A DNA stretch of 64,000 nt, taken from assembly GCA_020465985.1 (NCBI GenBank), contig JAANYP010000413.1, positions 388,725 to 452,724 on the forward strand, in the 5' to 3' direction. Below are positions 54,054 through 64,000 of this stretch, piece by piece (the stretch's first letter is position 1; the number at the start of each line of letters is the position of its first letter). This stretch comes from Centrapalus pauciflorus. Lineage: Eukaryota; Streptophyta; Magnoliopsida; Asterales; Asteraceae. Made by a program: the position numbers and the translations under genes. The notes beneath the pieces were generated by a model. That model was not told where the DNA came from. It saw only the letters and a program-made list of their open reading frames with translations, and did not search any database.

Positions 54054-55354
54054 CGAAAGGAAGACCGGGAGTGGCTCAATCAACGCCATCCACTTCCGGC
54101 CATCTCCCAATCAATTTGGAGATGTTAACGGCAGCTCTACGTGCTGCCGGCGTGATTACCCGGGCTGACCTGGACGCCCAAAGGGAAGCTGCCGAGGAAC
54201 GTCACACCGCCCTTCTCTCACTTATAAAGGGTAAGGGTGTCGCTACCGAAGCTGGCCCTCCACCAGGATCCCATTCAGTCCAAAACCAACTTGCAGAGCT
54301 CTCGGACAAGATCGATGTGCTTACACGATTAATTCTTCAAGTCCAAGAGCAGATTAATTCCAGAATGGACCGCCTCGAGTCGGCGGTAATCGTACTCCAG
54401 TGCCGCCCTCAGGCAGAGGCCCCAAAAAGAAAGCATGACGATCGGGACGACCTTGATCGTCATGAGGGGGAGAAAAGACGGAAAGTTCATTCTGAGGACC
54501 CAATGATTATTGTAGGGGGAGCAGAGGCTGAAGGTACGGAAATTCAGGGGTCTGGGTCTGGGGATCAGACTTATGAGGCTACGGAAGCGTTAATGATAGA
54601 ATATGAACCTTTACAGATTGAGGGTCCAGCTCCGTTAGACCCTATGTCAGCAATGGTGAGATATGAGCCTCAATACGAAAAAGTCAAAATCATATTGGTG
54701 TCTGACTCAGACTCTGATACAGATAATGACTATACCTTTCTCACACCAAAGCCTGAACCCCAATCACCGCAACAATCACCTCCTCCAATTGAAATTTTGG
54801 ATTCTCCATCCCATGAACCTCAAGAACAAATAACTTCTTCCATCCAATCACCTTCACCCACTCCCATAGACACTCCATCAATCCAACCCACTCCCACACC
54901 AAAAGAAATTCCATAAGTAATACCTACCCCAACAGTCCAATCAACCCGTCCATCTCAATCAGCTCCGCCAGCCCACATTGCTGAATCATCAGGATCCCGA
55001 ACGGTCGATTGCTTTGACACAAGAGATGTCATTGCAATATACGATATGACAGATGTGGCATGGATCAATTGGTACTCAAAGGGAAAAGTTCACAATCTGG
55101 ATGCTGAAACGAAAGAAGAATTGAGTCAGGACCGGAGGGATCGAGTCTTGAAACTTCTTGAGGCTCCTCCTGAAGAATTAGAAGAACCTCCGGTCCAGGA
55201 ATTAATACAATTCTTGAAGAAGTTCCCGGCTGATCAATTTCAGAATCCTTTCTTAGAAGAAAGGTTCAAGATGGTATTTAGAAAGAAGCCGGGGTCTTAC
55301 AGTAGACATCTTCTGATGGTGATGACCGATGCATCTCGATGTGTTCAAGCTTAA
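53975..55354 (+). pseudogene. CC accessory ORF, middle: coiled coil, basic motif, P/S/T linker
   Basis: Frame 53975-54916 and its in-frame continuation to 55354 are broken by a TAA at 54914-54916. It contains helix-forming LNMLTAAL-like and LAELSDKIDVLTRLILQVQE segments (coiled coil), then PKRKHDDRDDLDRHEGEKRR followed by KV, a bipartite nuclear-signal-like stretch matching CA. Acidic SDSDSDTDND and a Pro/Ser/Gln run follow. The later part (INWYSKGKVHNL, FLKKFPADQFQNPFLEERF) is globular-looking. Confidence 0.72.
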
Positions 55355-55363
55355 TATAATCAG

Positions 55364-56079
55364 ATGATGCTAAGAGAAAAGAGAGACAAGAGCAAATACT
55401 GGTCAAAATCCAAAATAGTCAATATCAATAACATCCATATGTACAAGAGAGCCATAGTGTTCACTCCAGCCTTCGAGGTACTCAGAGAAGACGGCACAGT
55501 TCAAGAACTGTATGAAAGCGACCTTGACTTTGTAAACATAGACGACATAGAGCTTCTGCACAACAAGATGAGAAATAAAGTCAAGGGTCGTCTGACACAC
55601 ATGACTGCCTTGCAGCCCTGATTCGATGCATGAATCGCCGATCAATCATAATGTGCCTTATAGATTTTCAGATGGCAATTGAGAGTGCCTTAGTAAAAGT
55701 GGGTCTGAAAGCTCCTGATCAAGATATATTTTTGCTAGACCACTATCCGGCGTATAAAGTTCTACTTCGAGGACAGCCAGGGGTTATATTTTTAAACCAG
55801 AAAGGTTACAAAAGATTCATGCGCTTTGAGGATCTTCCATGTTACTCCGACGACACTATCAGATTGGTTCGAGCAGCGCTTACTCAGAAAGTTCAAGACT
55901 TTGACGCTCAACCAAATCCAGAACTCAGATGCTCACCGAAGGAGATTCAAGATATCCTCAGCGGCATTGAATACCTGAACGAAAGGCTACATTTGAGAAA
56001 AGTGACCAGACGCATCGACGTCATCCTTGGACTCCGAGAATCAACAGATCATGCCAGAGTTCCAGGACCTCCTAAATGA
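55364..56079 (+). pseudogene. CC accessory ORF, C-terminal part
   Basis: The 55364-55621 piece (in phase with the middle part after one stop) has YKRAIVFTPAFEVLREDGTV and FVNIDDIELLHNKM. After a shift, 55630-56079 has HYPAYKVLLRGQPGVIFLNQ, KRFMRFEDLPCYSDDT and LHLRKVTRRIDVILGLRE. It ends four bases before the PPT. GVIFLN to YSDDT matches the CA piece at 4826-4548. I recall similar segments at the ends of Asteraceae copia polyproteins, but cannot check that here. Confidence 0.75.
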
Positions 56080-56082
56080 TCG

Positions 56083-56094
56083 AAAAGGGGGAGA
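56083..56094 (+). other. CC polypurine tract
   Basis: AAAAGGGGGAGA directly before the 3' LTR (56096). Confidence 0.88.
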
Positions 56095-56095
56095 T

Positions 56096-56414
56096 TATTA
56101 GATATTAAATTTCCATCATGTGGATTTACTTTGTCAGAGTTATTTAGTTTATGTTTTGTCTTGTAATGTTTTACTTTGTTAGTTTATGTCGTTTGTAAAG
56201 TTCAAGGACCAAATGTGACTATCCTAGGGTTACATTGTAAAAAAAAAAAAAAGCGGTTGACATATTGAATGAAACAGTAGCCGCCTCTTGCATTGCACTC
56301 TCAACATTCTTATTGTCTTTTCTTCGTCATTTCTCAATTATTGAGCTTTGTTCTTCTTGAGATTTGATAAAGATTATAAAGGTGCTGATAATATTTCGGG
56401 ATTACATATTTACA
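56096..56414 (+). repeat. CC 3' LTR
   Basis: 319 bp from TATTAGATATTAAAT to ATTTACA, followed by ATCCC (56415-56419). It lacks the 36-bp hairpin segment of the 5' LTR. Confidence 0.92.
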
Positions 56415-56419
56415 ATCCC

Positions 56420-57060
56420 GGTTCCTACTCATCAGCCAAGCCCGCAACTGTAACGATAGGCGAACGTAAGACAGTGGGGATGGATGCCTCAAACTCTCCA
56501 AGAGTGGAGAAACGAGGAAGGGATCCAAAACCAGTTTGAAGTCGGAACACCATCTTCCTCTCAAGTGCCGACACTTACCTAGAAACCTATGTAACAAACG
56601 ATGCCCCTGTTAGTGGCAAGGGCCGCCAGAAACGACCTTCAATTTCAACAAAATCCACCAAGAGGTCGGTGAGATCTTTGCAAGGATTAAGCAGGAGGCA
56701 ATACAAACCCTCAATATACCTTGGGACAACCAGAATACCCAAGCAATTCAACAAGACGGTGACAGCGCCTAGCAGAGCGCAAAGCCCGTAATGTAGAACT
56801 AACCCAACGACTTAACGCTCTGGAGTACGAGGAAACCCCAGAGGCATCTCATACTTAGTACCCTTCTACCATTTTATAGTATTTATCTAGGCTATAGTAT
56901 CTGATATATCTTAGGGTAAATAAGGCTTAAGAATTTATCAGAAAATTCTGACCATATCATATACAAAGATTAAGTATCAAGAACTTTTATGAGGAATTAA
57001 GTTTTAACTACGACTCTGCGTAGGAAAACATAAAGCTGTGACTATCTGCCTAAGAAATTT
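56420..57060 (+). pseudogene. G3 gag remnant after the CC insertion
   Basis: Rearranged, stop-filled sequence. Fragments near 56640-56850 (FARIKQEA-like, ERKARNVELTQRL-like) suggest the basic helical N-terminal part of gag. No gag core or zinc knuckle is visible, and an AT-rich noncoding stretch (56860-57060) leads directly to the protease, implying a large deletion. Confidence 0.45.
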
Positions 57061-58370
57061 CAAACCCGTAGACTTATCCTCTTACCCCATTAGATACCAC
57101 TTATGCATTTCTACTATTTGATACTGGTGCTGATAGGAGCTTTATATCCACTAAGTTCACTAAGCAGATAAATTCCATTAAGTGCTACTTATGCTAATGA
57201 GGTTGATGACAGTGAGACGCTTAAGACAAATAATATAAGTCGAGGATGTTCCTTAGAATTAGTAGGCCGACTCTTTGAAATGGACTTGACACCCATCAAA
57301 CTGGGAAGTGTTTACGTGGTCATAGGCATGGATTGGCTACCGAAAATCGTGTGGAAATAGTATGCAACAAGAACACAGTTCATATACCTTTAGCCAATAA
57401 GAAGGTCCTTACTGTCCAAGGCATAGCAAGAAATACCAAAGTAAGCATCATCTGTAGCATTAGGACCCTAAAGTGTTGATAGAGAGGGAGCCAAAGGGAA
57501 AGCAACTTGAAAATATTCTTATTATTTACGGTTACCGCAAAGTTTTTCCAGAACACTTACCTGAACTCCCAACATCGAGGCAAGTCAAATTCAAAAATCG
57601 ACCTACTATCAGGTGCGGTACCAGTGGCTCGAGCACCATGCCGATTAGCCCCATCAATAGTGTAAGAATTGTCCAACCAACTGTAGGAGCTCTTAGATAA
57701 AAGGTTTATCAAACCGAGTTCCTCGCTTTGGAGGAGCTCCAGTTTTGTTCGTAAAGGAGAAGGATGGAACTTTCGGGATGTGCATCAATTACCGAGAGTT
57801 AAATAAGCTAAAAGAACCAATACCCACTTCCAAGGATCGATGACTTGTTTGACAAACTCCAAGCATTAAGCTTCTATTCGAAGATCGACCTAAGGTCTGG
57901 TTATCATCAGGTTAGAGTTCGCAGGAAAGGTATTCCAAAGACAGCTTTCAGATTCCCATTTCGGTCATCGTAAATTCTTATTAATGACGTTTGGATTAAC
58001 CAGTGCCCCCGACGGTACTCATGGACCTCATCGGGTGTGCAAACCTTATCTAGGAAAATTCGTGATTGTATTCATGAATGACTTTTAATCTACTCACAAA
58101 ACAAGGAGGACCACGAGCAAACATTTAAGACGAATTCTAGAGTTGTTGAAGAAGGAATAACTATAAGCCAAGCTTTCTAAGTTCGACTAAGATATGTGAA
58201 ATTTCTCAATCACGTGATCAATAGTAAAAGGATCCAAGTCGACCCCACAAAGATCGAGGCTATCAAGAATTGGTCAACTCTTAGAACCCCCATAGAGATA
58301 CGACAGTCCTTAAGACTTGCCACTTATTATAGGCAATTATCAAAAATTTCTCAAAGATCACCGGAGCTCT
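57061..58370 (+). pseudogene. G3 protease and reverse transcriptase, broken
   Basis: Protease: LLFDTGADRSFIS near 57110-57155, then VVIGMDWLP near 57320. The pre-RT segment is 57473-57700 (YRKVFPEHLPELPTSRQVKF). RT: GGAPVLFVKEKDGTFGMCIN near 57730, SGYHQVRVR near 57900, a damaged catalytic loop (FMND in place of FIDD) near 58070. RT continues through about 58200, where the frame passes straight from SKFD to the VKFLNHV-like block with no intron, then NWSTLRTPIEIRQSL. At least six shifts or stops. Confidence 0.8.
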
Positions 58371-59640
58371 AAAAGAATTGACCCGAAAAGACATTAAGTA
58401 TGATTGGGGCGAGGATCAGGAGACATCATATCAGTTATTAAAGCACAAACTGCGCTGTGCGCTTATTTTATCCAAGAGAAGCAAGAAATTTGTAGATTAC
58501 TGTGACGCTTCACACAATGGGTTGATATAGAAAGATAGGGTCATAGCCTATGCTTTATGAAAACTTAAGGTTCACTGGTGATTTACACAACGCATGATCT
58601 GGATCTTGAAGCAGTAGTCTTTATCCTTGGAGACATTAGTTGTACGGTATGAAGTGTATTGTATTCACAGACCATAAGAGCCTCCAACACATCTTGAACC
58701 AGAAAGAGTCGAATATGAAGTAGTACCGTTGGATGGAACTAATAAGTAATTGCAACCGTGAAAATTCGTTATCACCTGAGGAAAACTATTGAGCTAAGCC
58801 GTTAAGAGAACAAGTGGATAAATAGTTTAGGATAAGGGCTAATAAAAATCGATATTTCATGAATAGAATCTGATTACTCTGTTTGGTGGAATAAGAAAGC
58901 TGGCTATGGATGAAGGACACAATTAAGATATGTCGTTCACCCCGGATCTGATAAAATGTATCATGACCTTAAGGAGCTATACGGGTGGTCTATCATGAAG
59001 AATGACATTGCCACATCTGTCAGAACATTCGTAACATGCTCCAAAGTTAAGATAAAACATTAGAAACCATTTGGGTAATAGTCGACCACCTAACAAAATC
59101 CGCGTGTTCCTACCAATTAAGAAGAACATCAGGATGAATAAGCTAGTCCAAACGTACCTCAAGGAAGTCGTCTCCGGACACGGAGTGCCTATTATAATCA
59201 TTTCGGAATAGCAGATCTACATCTATGTTTTTGGCAATTATTACAGCAAGCTTTGGATACAAACTTAGACATGAAGTACCACATATCACCCTCAGACCGA
59301 TGGTCAGAATAATAGAACGATCGAAACCCTAGAACACACATTAAGAGCCTATGTAATGGATACTCATTTTCCTTAGTGGAATTATCGTACTACAATAGCT
59401 ATCACTCAAGTATTGAAGCTGCTCCGTTTGAGGCCCTGTATGGGCAAAAGTGTCGATCACCGATTTATCAGGAAGAAGTGGGAAATGGCCAAATCACTGG
59501 CGTTAAGATCATTCACGAAACTACCGAAAAGATAGTACAGATGCAGAACTGACTAAAAGTTGCCCGCAATTGGCAGAAAGTTATGCAGATGTAGGGGGAA
59601 AATCCCTTGAGATCTAATAGGAGAACGAGTACCAATGAAA
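58371..59640 (+). pseudogene. G3 RNase H and integrase, broken
   Basis: RNase H remnants: YDWGEDQE near 58400, a CDASHNG piece near 58510 and FTDHKSLQHI near 58670. Integrase zinc part: VVHPGSDKMYHDLK near 58940 and FVTCSKVK near 59030; then a gap in the core and IWVIVDHLTKSA near 59070. The late core has SYYNSYHSSIEAAPFEALYG near 59390-59440. Frames shift repeatedly and the catalytic residues are not all present. Confidence 0.78.
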
Positions 59641-60036
59641 GTCTCGCCATGGAAGGGTGTGATACGATTAGGAAAATAAGGAAAAACTAAACCCCCGATA
59701 CATTGGCAATGCAAAGTCATAGGGGGAATTAGACTCGTAGCTTATCGTTTAGAGTTACCACCAGAGCTTAGCAGCATGCACAATACCTTCCATGTATCGA
59801 ATAAGAAGAAGTGTTTGTTAGAGGAGACACTTGTTACCCCCTTGGAAGAGATCCAACTAACTGATAAACTTCGCTTCATCAAAGAGCCGGTTGAAATCAT
59901 GGACCGTAAGGTCAAAGGATTGAAGCACAGTTGTATACCCATCCTCAAGGTCAGATGGAATTCTAGACATGAACCAGAATTCACTAGGGCATGCAAAGGC
60001 CAGTTTAAGCAAATACTCTTATCTACTCTTAAGTAA
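59641..60036 (+). pseudogene. G3 integrase tail with chromodomain-like end
   Basis: From 59776 an open frame reads MHNTFHVSNKKKCLLEETL, IQLTDKLRFIKEPVEIMDRK, then ILKVRWNSRHEPEFTRACK, ending with a stop at 60036. The VRWNS-x-x-x-PEFT block is a chromodomain-like end of a lineage different from the VKWKHH type of G1 and G2. Upstream (59641-59775) the tail (KLNPRYIGNAKS-like) is frame-shifted. Confidence 0.8.
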
Positions 60037-60086
60037 CAATACCCCTGAGGAAACAAGATAAAATTGCGGGACGAAATTCCCTTAAC

Positions 60087-60096
60087 AGGGGGAGAC
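60087..60096 (+). other. G3 polypurine tract
   Basis: AGGGGGAGAC directly before the 3' LTR. Confidence 0.85.
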
Positions 60097-62402
60097 TGTA
60101 ACATCCGACACTAAACCAGGTTAGCAACAATGACCTAATCTGTATTTAATAGCCAATTATAACCTAATCAGTGGTCATTAGAAATTAATCAAGTGATTAA
60201 CAAGGTTTATTAGAAAATTCAACTCAATTCGAATCAAATTCATCGGTACGATGAATCTGGAAATCAATTAATCCGATCGATTTACGATATGAGGGATTAA
60301 TTCAACTAAGTACATAATTAAATTATGATTAGTGACACCAATCATACACTAATACAATTACTTAACATTAATTATGCAAGACTAAAACAATTCATTAAAA
60401 CGATGCATCCAAAAGTATTTATGAAATTACAAGAAAAGGGAAATACAAGAATACATTTCTGAATACTTTTTTACAAAAAAAAAAATGAAAATACATGTAT
60501 ACATGTATATGGATGGCTATAGGCATGTGTTTTTAGGGGTTGACTTCTATTTTTTTAATATTACTTTAAACATAATCATTTTGCTAAAAGGTGCACACAA
60601 CCTCCATCTCTTTTTCATCATTTCATCACTTTTTTTCTTCTATAAATAGAGAGGCATTTCATTCATTTTCACCAAACCAAAAAGTCTTCTTTCCCTCTCT
60701 AAAAACCGGATCCACACCCACACACATCACAAACCTTTTCATTCAAGTGTTCTTGGTGAAATTCAAGTGTTCCGGGTGCATATCTTGCAAAGATTTCAAC
60801 TTCTACTCAAAATCATACTCTAAACACTTCAAACTAAGTAAATACTAACATATTTCATCTTGCATTTATGTTTATATAAGTCTTGCATAACATATATAAT
60901 CACCAACAACAACAAGTTTCATAAAAACTCAAGTTTATAAATTTCTAGTTTTTGTTTTTAAGTTGTTTCTTTAAATGTGTTTATGAATATATGAACACAT
61001 CATAAAAGTGTTAATATTATGAAAACAAGTGATATATATGTGTTTTATAACTTTTTAACTTTCATACAAGTAGTCTTTGAATAAACAACAAAAATCATAA
61101 GTTATTTCAAGTTTATAAGCTGCGGATTTTCGGCAGAAAATTTATATCGACTTTGAAAAATCATAACTTAACGAAATGAGTTGATTCTTGTCTGAAAAGT
61201 TAGATCTATGTCTTAACTATACATTTGGAAGTTTTCGTAATTTCTTTTGGAGTTTAAGACCTCCAGAAATTATTTGGGAAACCGAAAGTTTGACAGCTCA
61301 AAAATGGCCAACATAGGGTTTTTAACGAGCTTCTTCACCAACCTAAACATCTCGGAAAATGGCCGTTCTTGATTCTAAAAATCCTTTGTATATAGTAGTT
61401 TAATGTCCTAGAAAACCAAAGCCTAAAACATTTTGGAGCCAGGTCCAAAACAGCCTCAAAGTAGGCCGAAAAACCTCCGAAAAAGCTGGAAAATTATATA
61501 TATATAAACTTGACGTTTTAAGTGGGTTTTATTTATAAACTTGTAATGTTGGGTGATTTAAGGCATACAAATCTATAAATATACACATTATCATATATTA
61601 GAGATAATAAGTCCTTATTATCATTTAGGACTCGGTTAAACACATCCGGTTTCATCACCCATCAAACAACGCAAACTTGCATTTTTGCGCGTATTTTGCC
61701 ATCACAAGGTCGATGAGTCTGCATAACCCCTATTTTCACTATCTGTTGGGGTGGAAATACATGCACTATTTACATATGGACATCAAAACTGTTTATATCT
61801 TATATGTATTACATGTTTGGATCCATCAGCCCTCAATCATGAACCGTTAATTGCATTTATTTGCAAGCGCGAATATATTGTGGATAGATCTATTGGGAGT
61901 CATGTCCCCCATTCGGGTTAGTTCGGGTCGGCTAACAGCGAGTGCATATATATTCAACACACGGTATTACGTATGGGAATACTGCACAGGGCAAACTCAT
62001 CTTTAATTAAGCTTCGGTTGCATGATGGTTTATGTAATACATACACGGAAGTTATGATTTTATAAATTCAACTCATCTAATAATGTCCATACAACTGGTC
62101 TTTTCGCGTAAACCTATGAGCTCACCAACAATTTGTTGACGTATTTTAGCATGTATTTTTAGGTGTTTGAGACATGCACATTTATCGGAAGTATTCCAAG
62201 GCTTCCGTTCATTATGGAGTAGCATTATTTTCAAACTCGGAGATTTACTTGCATCCTTCCGGATAAACTAAATTGTGTATTTAAATTTTAAGAACTACTT
62301 ACGCTATATTTTGGTTATGTATAACAATATTTCTATTTGAAGTTAAATTAATGTATTTTTGAAAACGTCCATATAGTGGTCGTTCGTTATGATTATGGTT
62401 AC
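60097..62402 (+). repeat. G3 3' LTR, 3' end missing
   Basis: It begins TGTAACATCCGACACT and follows the 5' LTR to GATTATGGTTAC. The last ~50 bp are replaced by other sequence from 62403. TATA box at 60641-60648. It has a short tandem duplication (AAATTCAAGTGTTC, near 60757) relative to the 5' LTR. Confidence 0.9.
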
Positions 62403-63745
62403 TGTAGGTCCCGAGAGGTTCCCAAAGTATATAGTTATAAGCTGTAGAGGGGGGGTGAATACAACAATTTAAAAACTACACACTCTTTTCTCAATGTTTG
62501 TATGTATTATCAACAATTTGTTAATTACAAACAAGCTTGAATGCGGAATAGTTCAAGCTGAGATGACAGATACAACAGTATGCTCACTAGTCTAAGACAA
62601 ACTCAAACTAGTATACAATGAATACACTCACTAAGAAGCACTCACTGTGTTTACAAGACTTAAGGGAACAGCTTATGTAAAACAGCTTAGACACACAGAT
62701 GCTGGTTTACACAGAAGGCTTGCATGCATGAAAATCACACTTGCACGTTCACTCTTGGTTTCAGCACTTAGCTTTCTTCACAGTTCTTTCTGACCTTAGA
62801 AGCTTCCTTTTATACTCACTTAGAGGATCTAAGAGAAACATCTTCATTGGACGGTATGAAAAAGGAGAAGTCTTGTTGAAAAGACAACATAACCTTTTCT
62901 GCACTTTTCTGAAAAGCAGACTTGTCTTCACATGTGCAGAACTTTTGTCTTTTTACTTTGTCTACTGTTGCATTGCCTTTAACTAATTTAGAAATGTCAA
63001 CTTTGCGTCTTTCTTCCTTGTAAAGGCCTATTTTGATATAAGAAAAAGGTCTGTCACCCTTTTTCAAATAACCTTTTGTCTTCATGTTACAGAACAGCGT
63101 GGGCAGGCTGAGCAGTTCTGTTTTCCACTTTGTCTTCGACTTTGTAAACTGATCTTGTAGTCAAAAACAATACATGATGACTTTGGAAACATATTCCATA
63201 AAGTGTTTAGCCTGTTCACAAAGAACAGGTTCTGTTCACAAAGAACAGAACACTTTAAAAATGCCCAAGCTGCTCAACAGTGTAGAGCAGCGTAGACAGT
63301 TTATGTTTGAGTGCAGAGCTCGGATGTATCACAAGGAGAGAGCTGACGCCTTTGAGAGAGAGAGTCATGTCATCAAAGATGATAGTTGGAGAACTGAGGA
63401 TACAAGGGGAAGAACTAAGAAAAGATGGTTCCGGATCTTCTCCATTGATAAATGAAGTCCCATCTACCGTCTGGGTAGGTGTAAGAATGGGAGCTGTCCA
63501 TCAGTTGGAACAGCTTGCCTATATCTGCCTCCCAACTCACAACAGTCCACAACATCTTGTACCTAGTTGTACCTTCTGTACATAGTGTACTCTTGAAGAA
63601 CATGTTTGTTCTAGTGTAATTCAAGAATCCGTGTATATTAAGCTGTCTTTTACTTACTGTAATGTTTGTAATTCATTCAGCAAAAATGTACTGTACCAAA
63701 CATATAGTGATTTTTGCTAAGACCAGCTTGACTGGTTAATTGCAA
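62403..63745. mobile_element. Unidentified repeat at right edge, start
   Basis: It begins TGTAGGTCCCGAGAGG exactly where the G3 LTR breaks, then has a G-run (AGAGGGGGGGTGAATAC). Starting with TG in the middle of an LTR fits an inserted retroelement end. GTTAC (62398-62402) could be its target duplication, but the partner is off-window. Short frames (62741-62986, 63174-63455) show no known domain. The orientation is undecided. Confidence 0.45.
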
Positions 63746-64000
63746 ATGGGGGAGATTGTTGCACAAAAAGGCCTTCAGTCAAACCTGTTCTACATTTGAG
63801 AGGGAGATCTATAATCAAATCATGTTGATGGGCTTTTGAAGGTTGAATTTAGGCCGTTATATGCCTTTATTAAACTGAAAATGAATTGGTGCATAAATCA
63901 GTCAAAGCAGTTCTAATAGGTGCGATGTGTTTGCACATAGAAGACAAGTTTGTCAAGTGCTGCTCTGTCTTATGCTGAACATGTGGGGTGGGACAAATTC
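63746..64000 (+). repeat. PPT and LTR start of a copia-like element, cut by window edge
   Basis: AATGGGGGAGAT (63746-63757) followed by TGTTGCACAAAAAGG at 63757 has the form of a copia polypurine tract and 3' LTR start, as in CB. No pol precedes it here, so the element is either deleted internally or the 1.35 kb upstream is its 3' noncoding part. Confidence 0.5.

Larger units (their letters stand above)
42260..56414 (+). mobile_element. Ty1/copia element CC with accessory ORF
   Basis: LTRs are 42260-42607 and 56096-56414, with ATCCC duplications. Order: PBS, a 1.2-kb leader with a palindrome array, gag with an Arg-Asp repeat and zinc knuckle, protease, integrase, RT, RNase H, internal PPT, a 2-kb gap with a promoter-like region, candidate intron and second array, accessory ORF, PPT. 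It is the best preserved copia here: pol has one stop and one frameshift. The two LTRs differ by about 17 substitutions and a 36-bp gap. Confidence 0.94.
39465..62402 (+). mobile_element. Ty3/gypsy element G3, hosting copia CC
   Basis: The 5' LTR is 39465-41835, the PBS 41839, the gag start 41937, then copia CC (42260-56414), pol remnants 56420-60036, the PPT 60087-60096 and the 3' LTR 60097-62402. Pol is heavily decayed and most of gag is missing. LTR divergence over the first 440 bp is about 15 sites by eye. The 3' LTR is cut before its end by another repeat. It belongs to a different lineage from G1 and G2: it lacks the RT intron and has a different LTR. Confidence 0.9.

Overview
This window is eudicot-like plant nuclear DNA made almost entirely of nested LTR retrotransposons. 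I see no host gene, tRNA or rRNA. The evidence is paired LTRs, primer-binding sites (PBS) matching initiator tRNA-Met, polypurine tracts (PPT), target-site duplications (TSD) and gag-pol domains. The style of the Ty1/copia elements (long third ORF after pol) and of G3 recalls asterid genomes such as Asteraceae. That is recollection, and the species cannot be fixed from the sequence.

Layout by nesting depth. The base is a copia integrase remnant (C0, 39300-39464). Two Ty3/gypsy elements sit in or against it: G1 (left edge to 4045, resuming 38432-39299) and G3 (39465-62402, interrupted by CC). Reverse-oriented copia CA (4046-38426, TSD CTAAC) sits in the 3' LTR of G1. CA was entered by copia CB (10073-21209, TSD AATTA) and by gypsy G2 (24011-33650). 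Copia CC (42260-56414, TSD ATCCC) sits in the 5' internal part of G3. An unidentified repeat (62403 to the right edge) cuts the 3' LTR of G3.

G2 is the youngest and best preserved: its LTRs differ at about 20 positions in 2.3 kb by eye, and its gag-pol is open apart from one 92-bp GT...AG interruption in reverse transcriptase that looks like an intron. The same interruption, with a damaged acceptor, is in G1 and is absent from G3. CA, CB, CC, G1 and G3 are broken by stops, frameshifts and deletions.

The most unusual system is in the copia elements. All three carry a long accessory ORF between RNase H and the 3' LTR, with shared sequence blocks. In CA and CC this ORF appears to have its own promoter-like region, CT-rich leader exon and a 1.0-1.1 kb intron ending just before the ATG. 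In both, an array of short palindromes lies in that intron, and a second array of the same motif lies in the leader upstream of gag. The motif differs between CA and CC but the positions match. All three also have a polypurine tract just after pol, as if the accessory module had been added behind an older 3' end.
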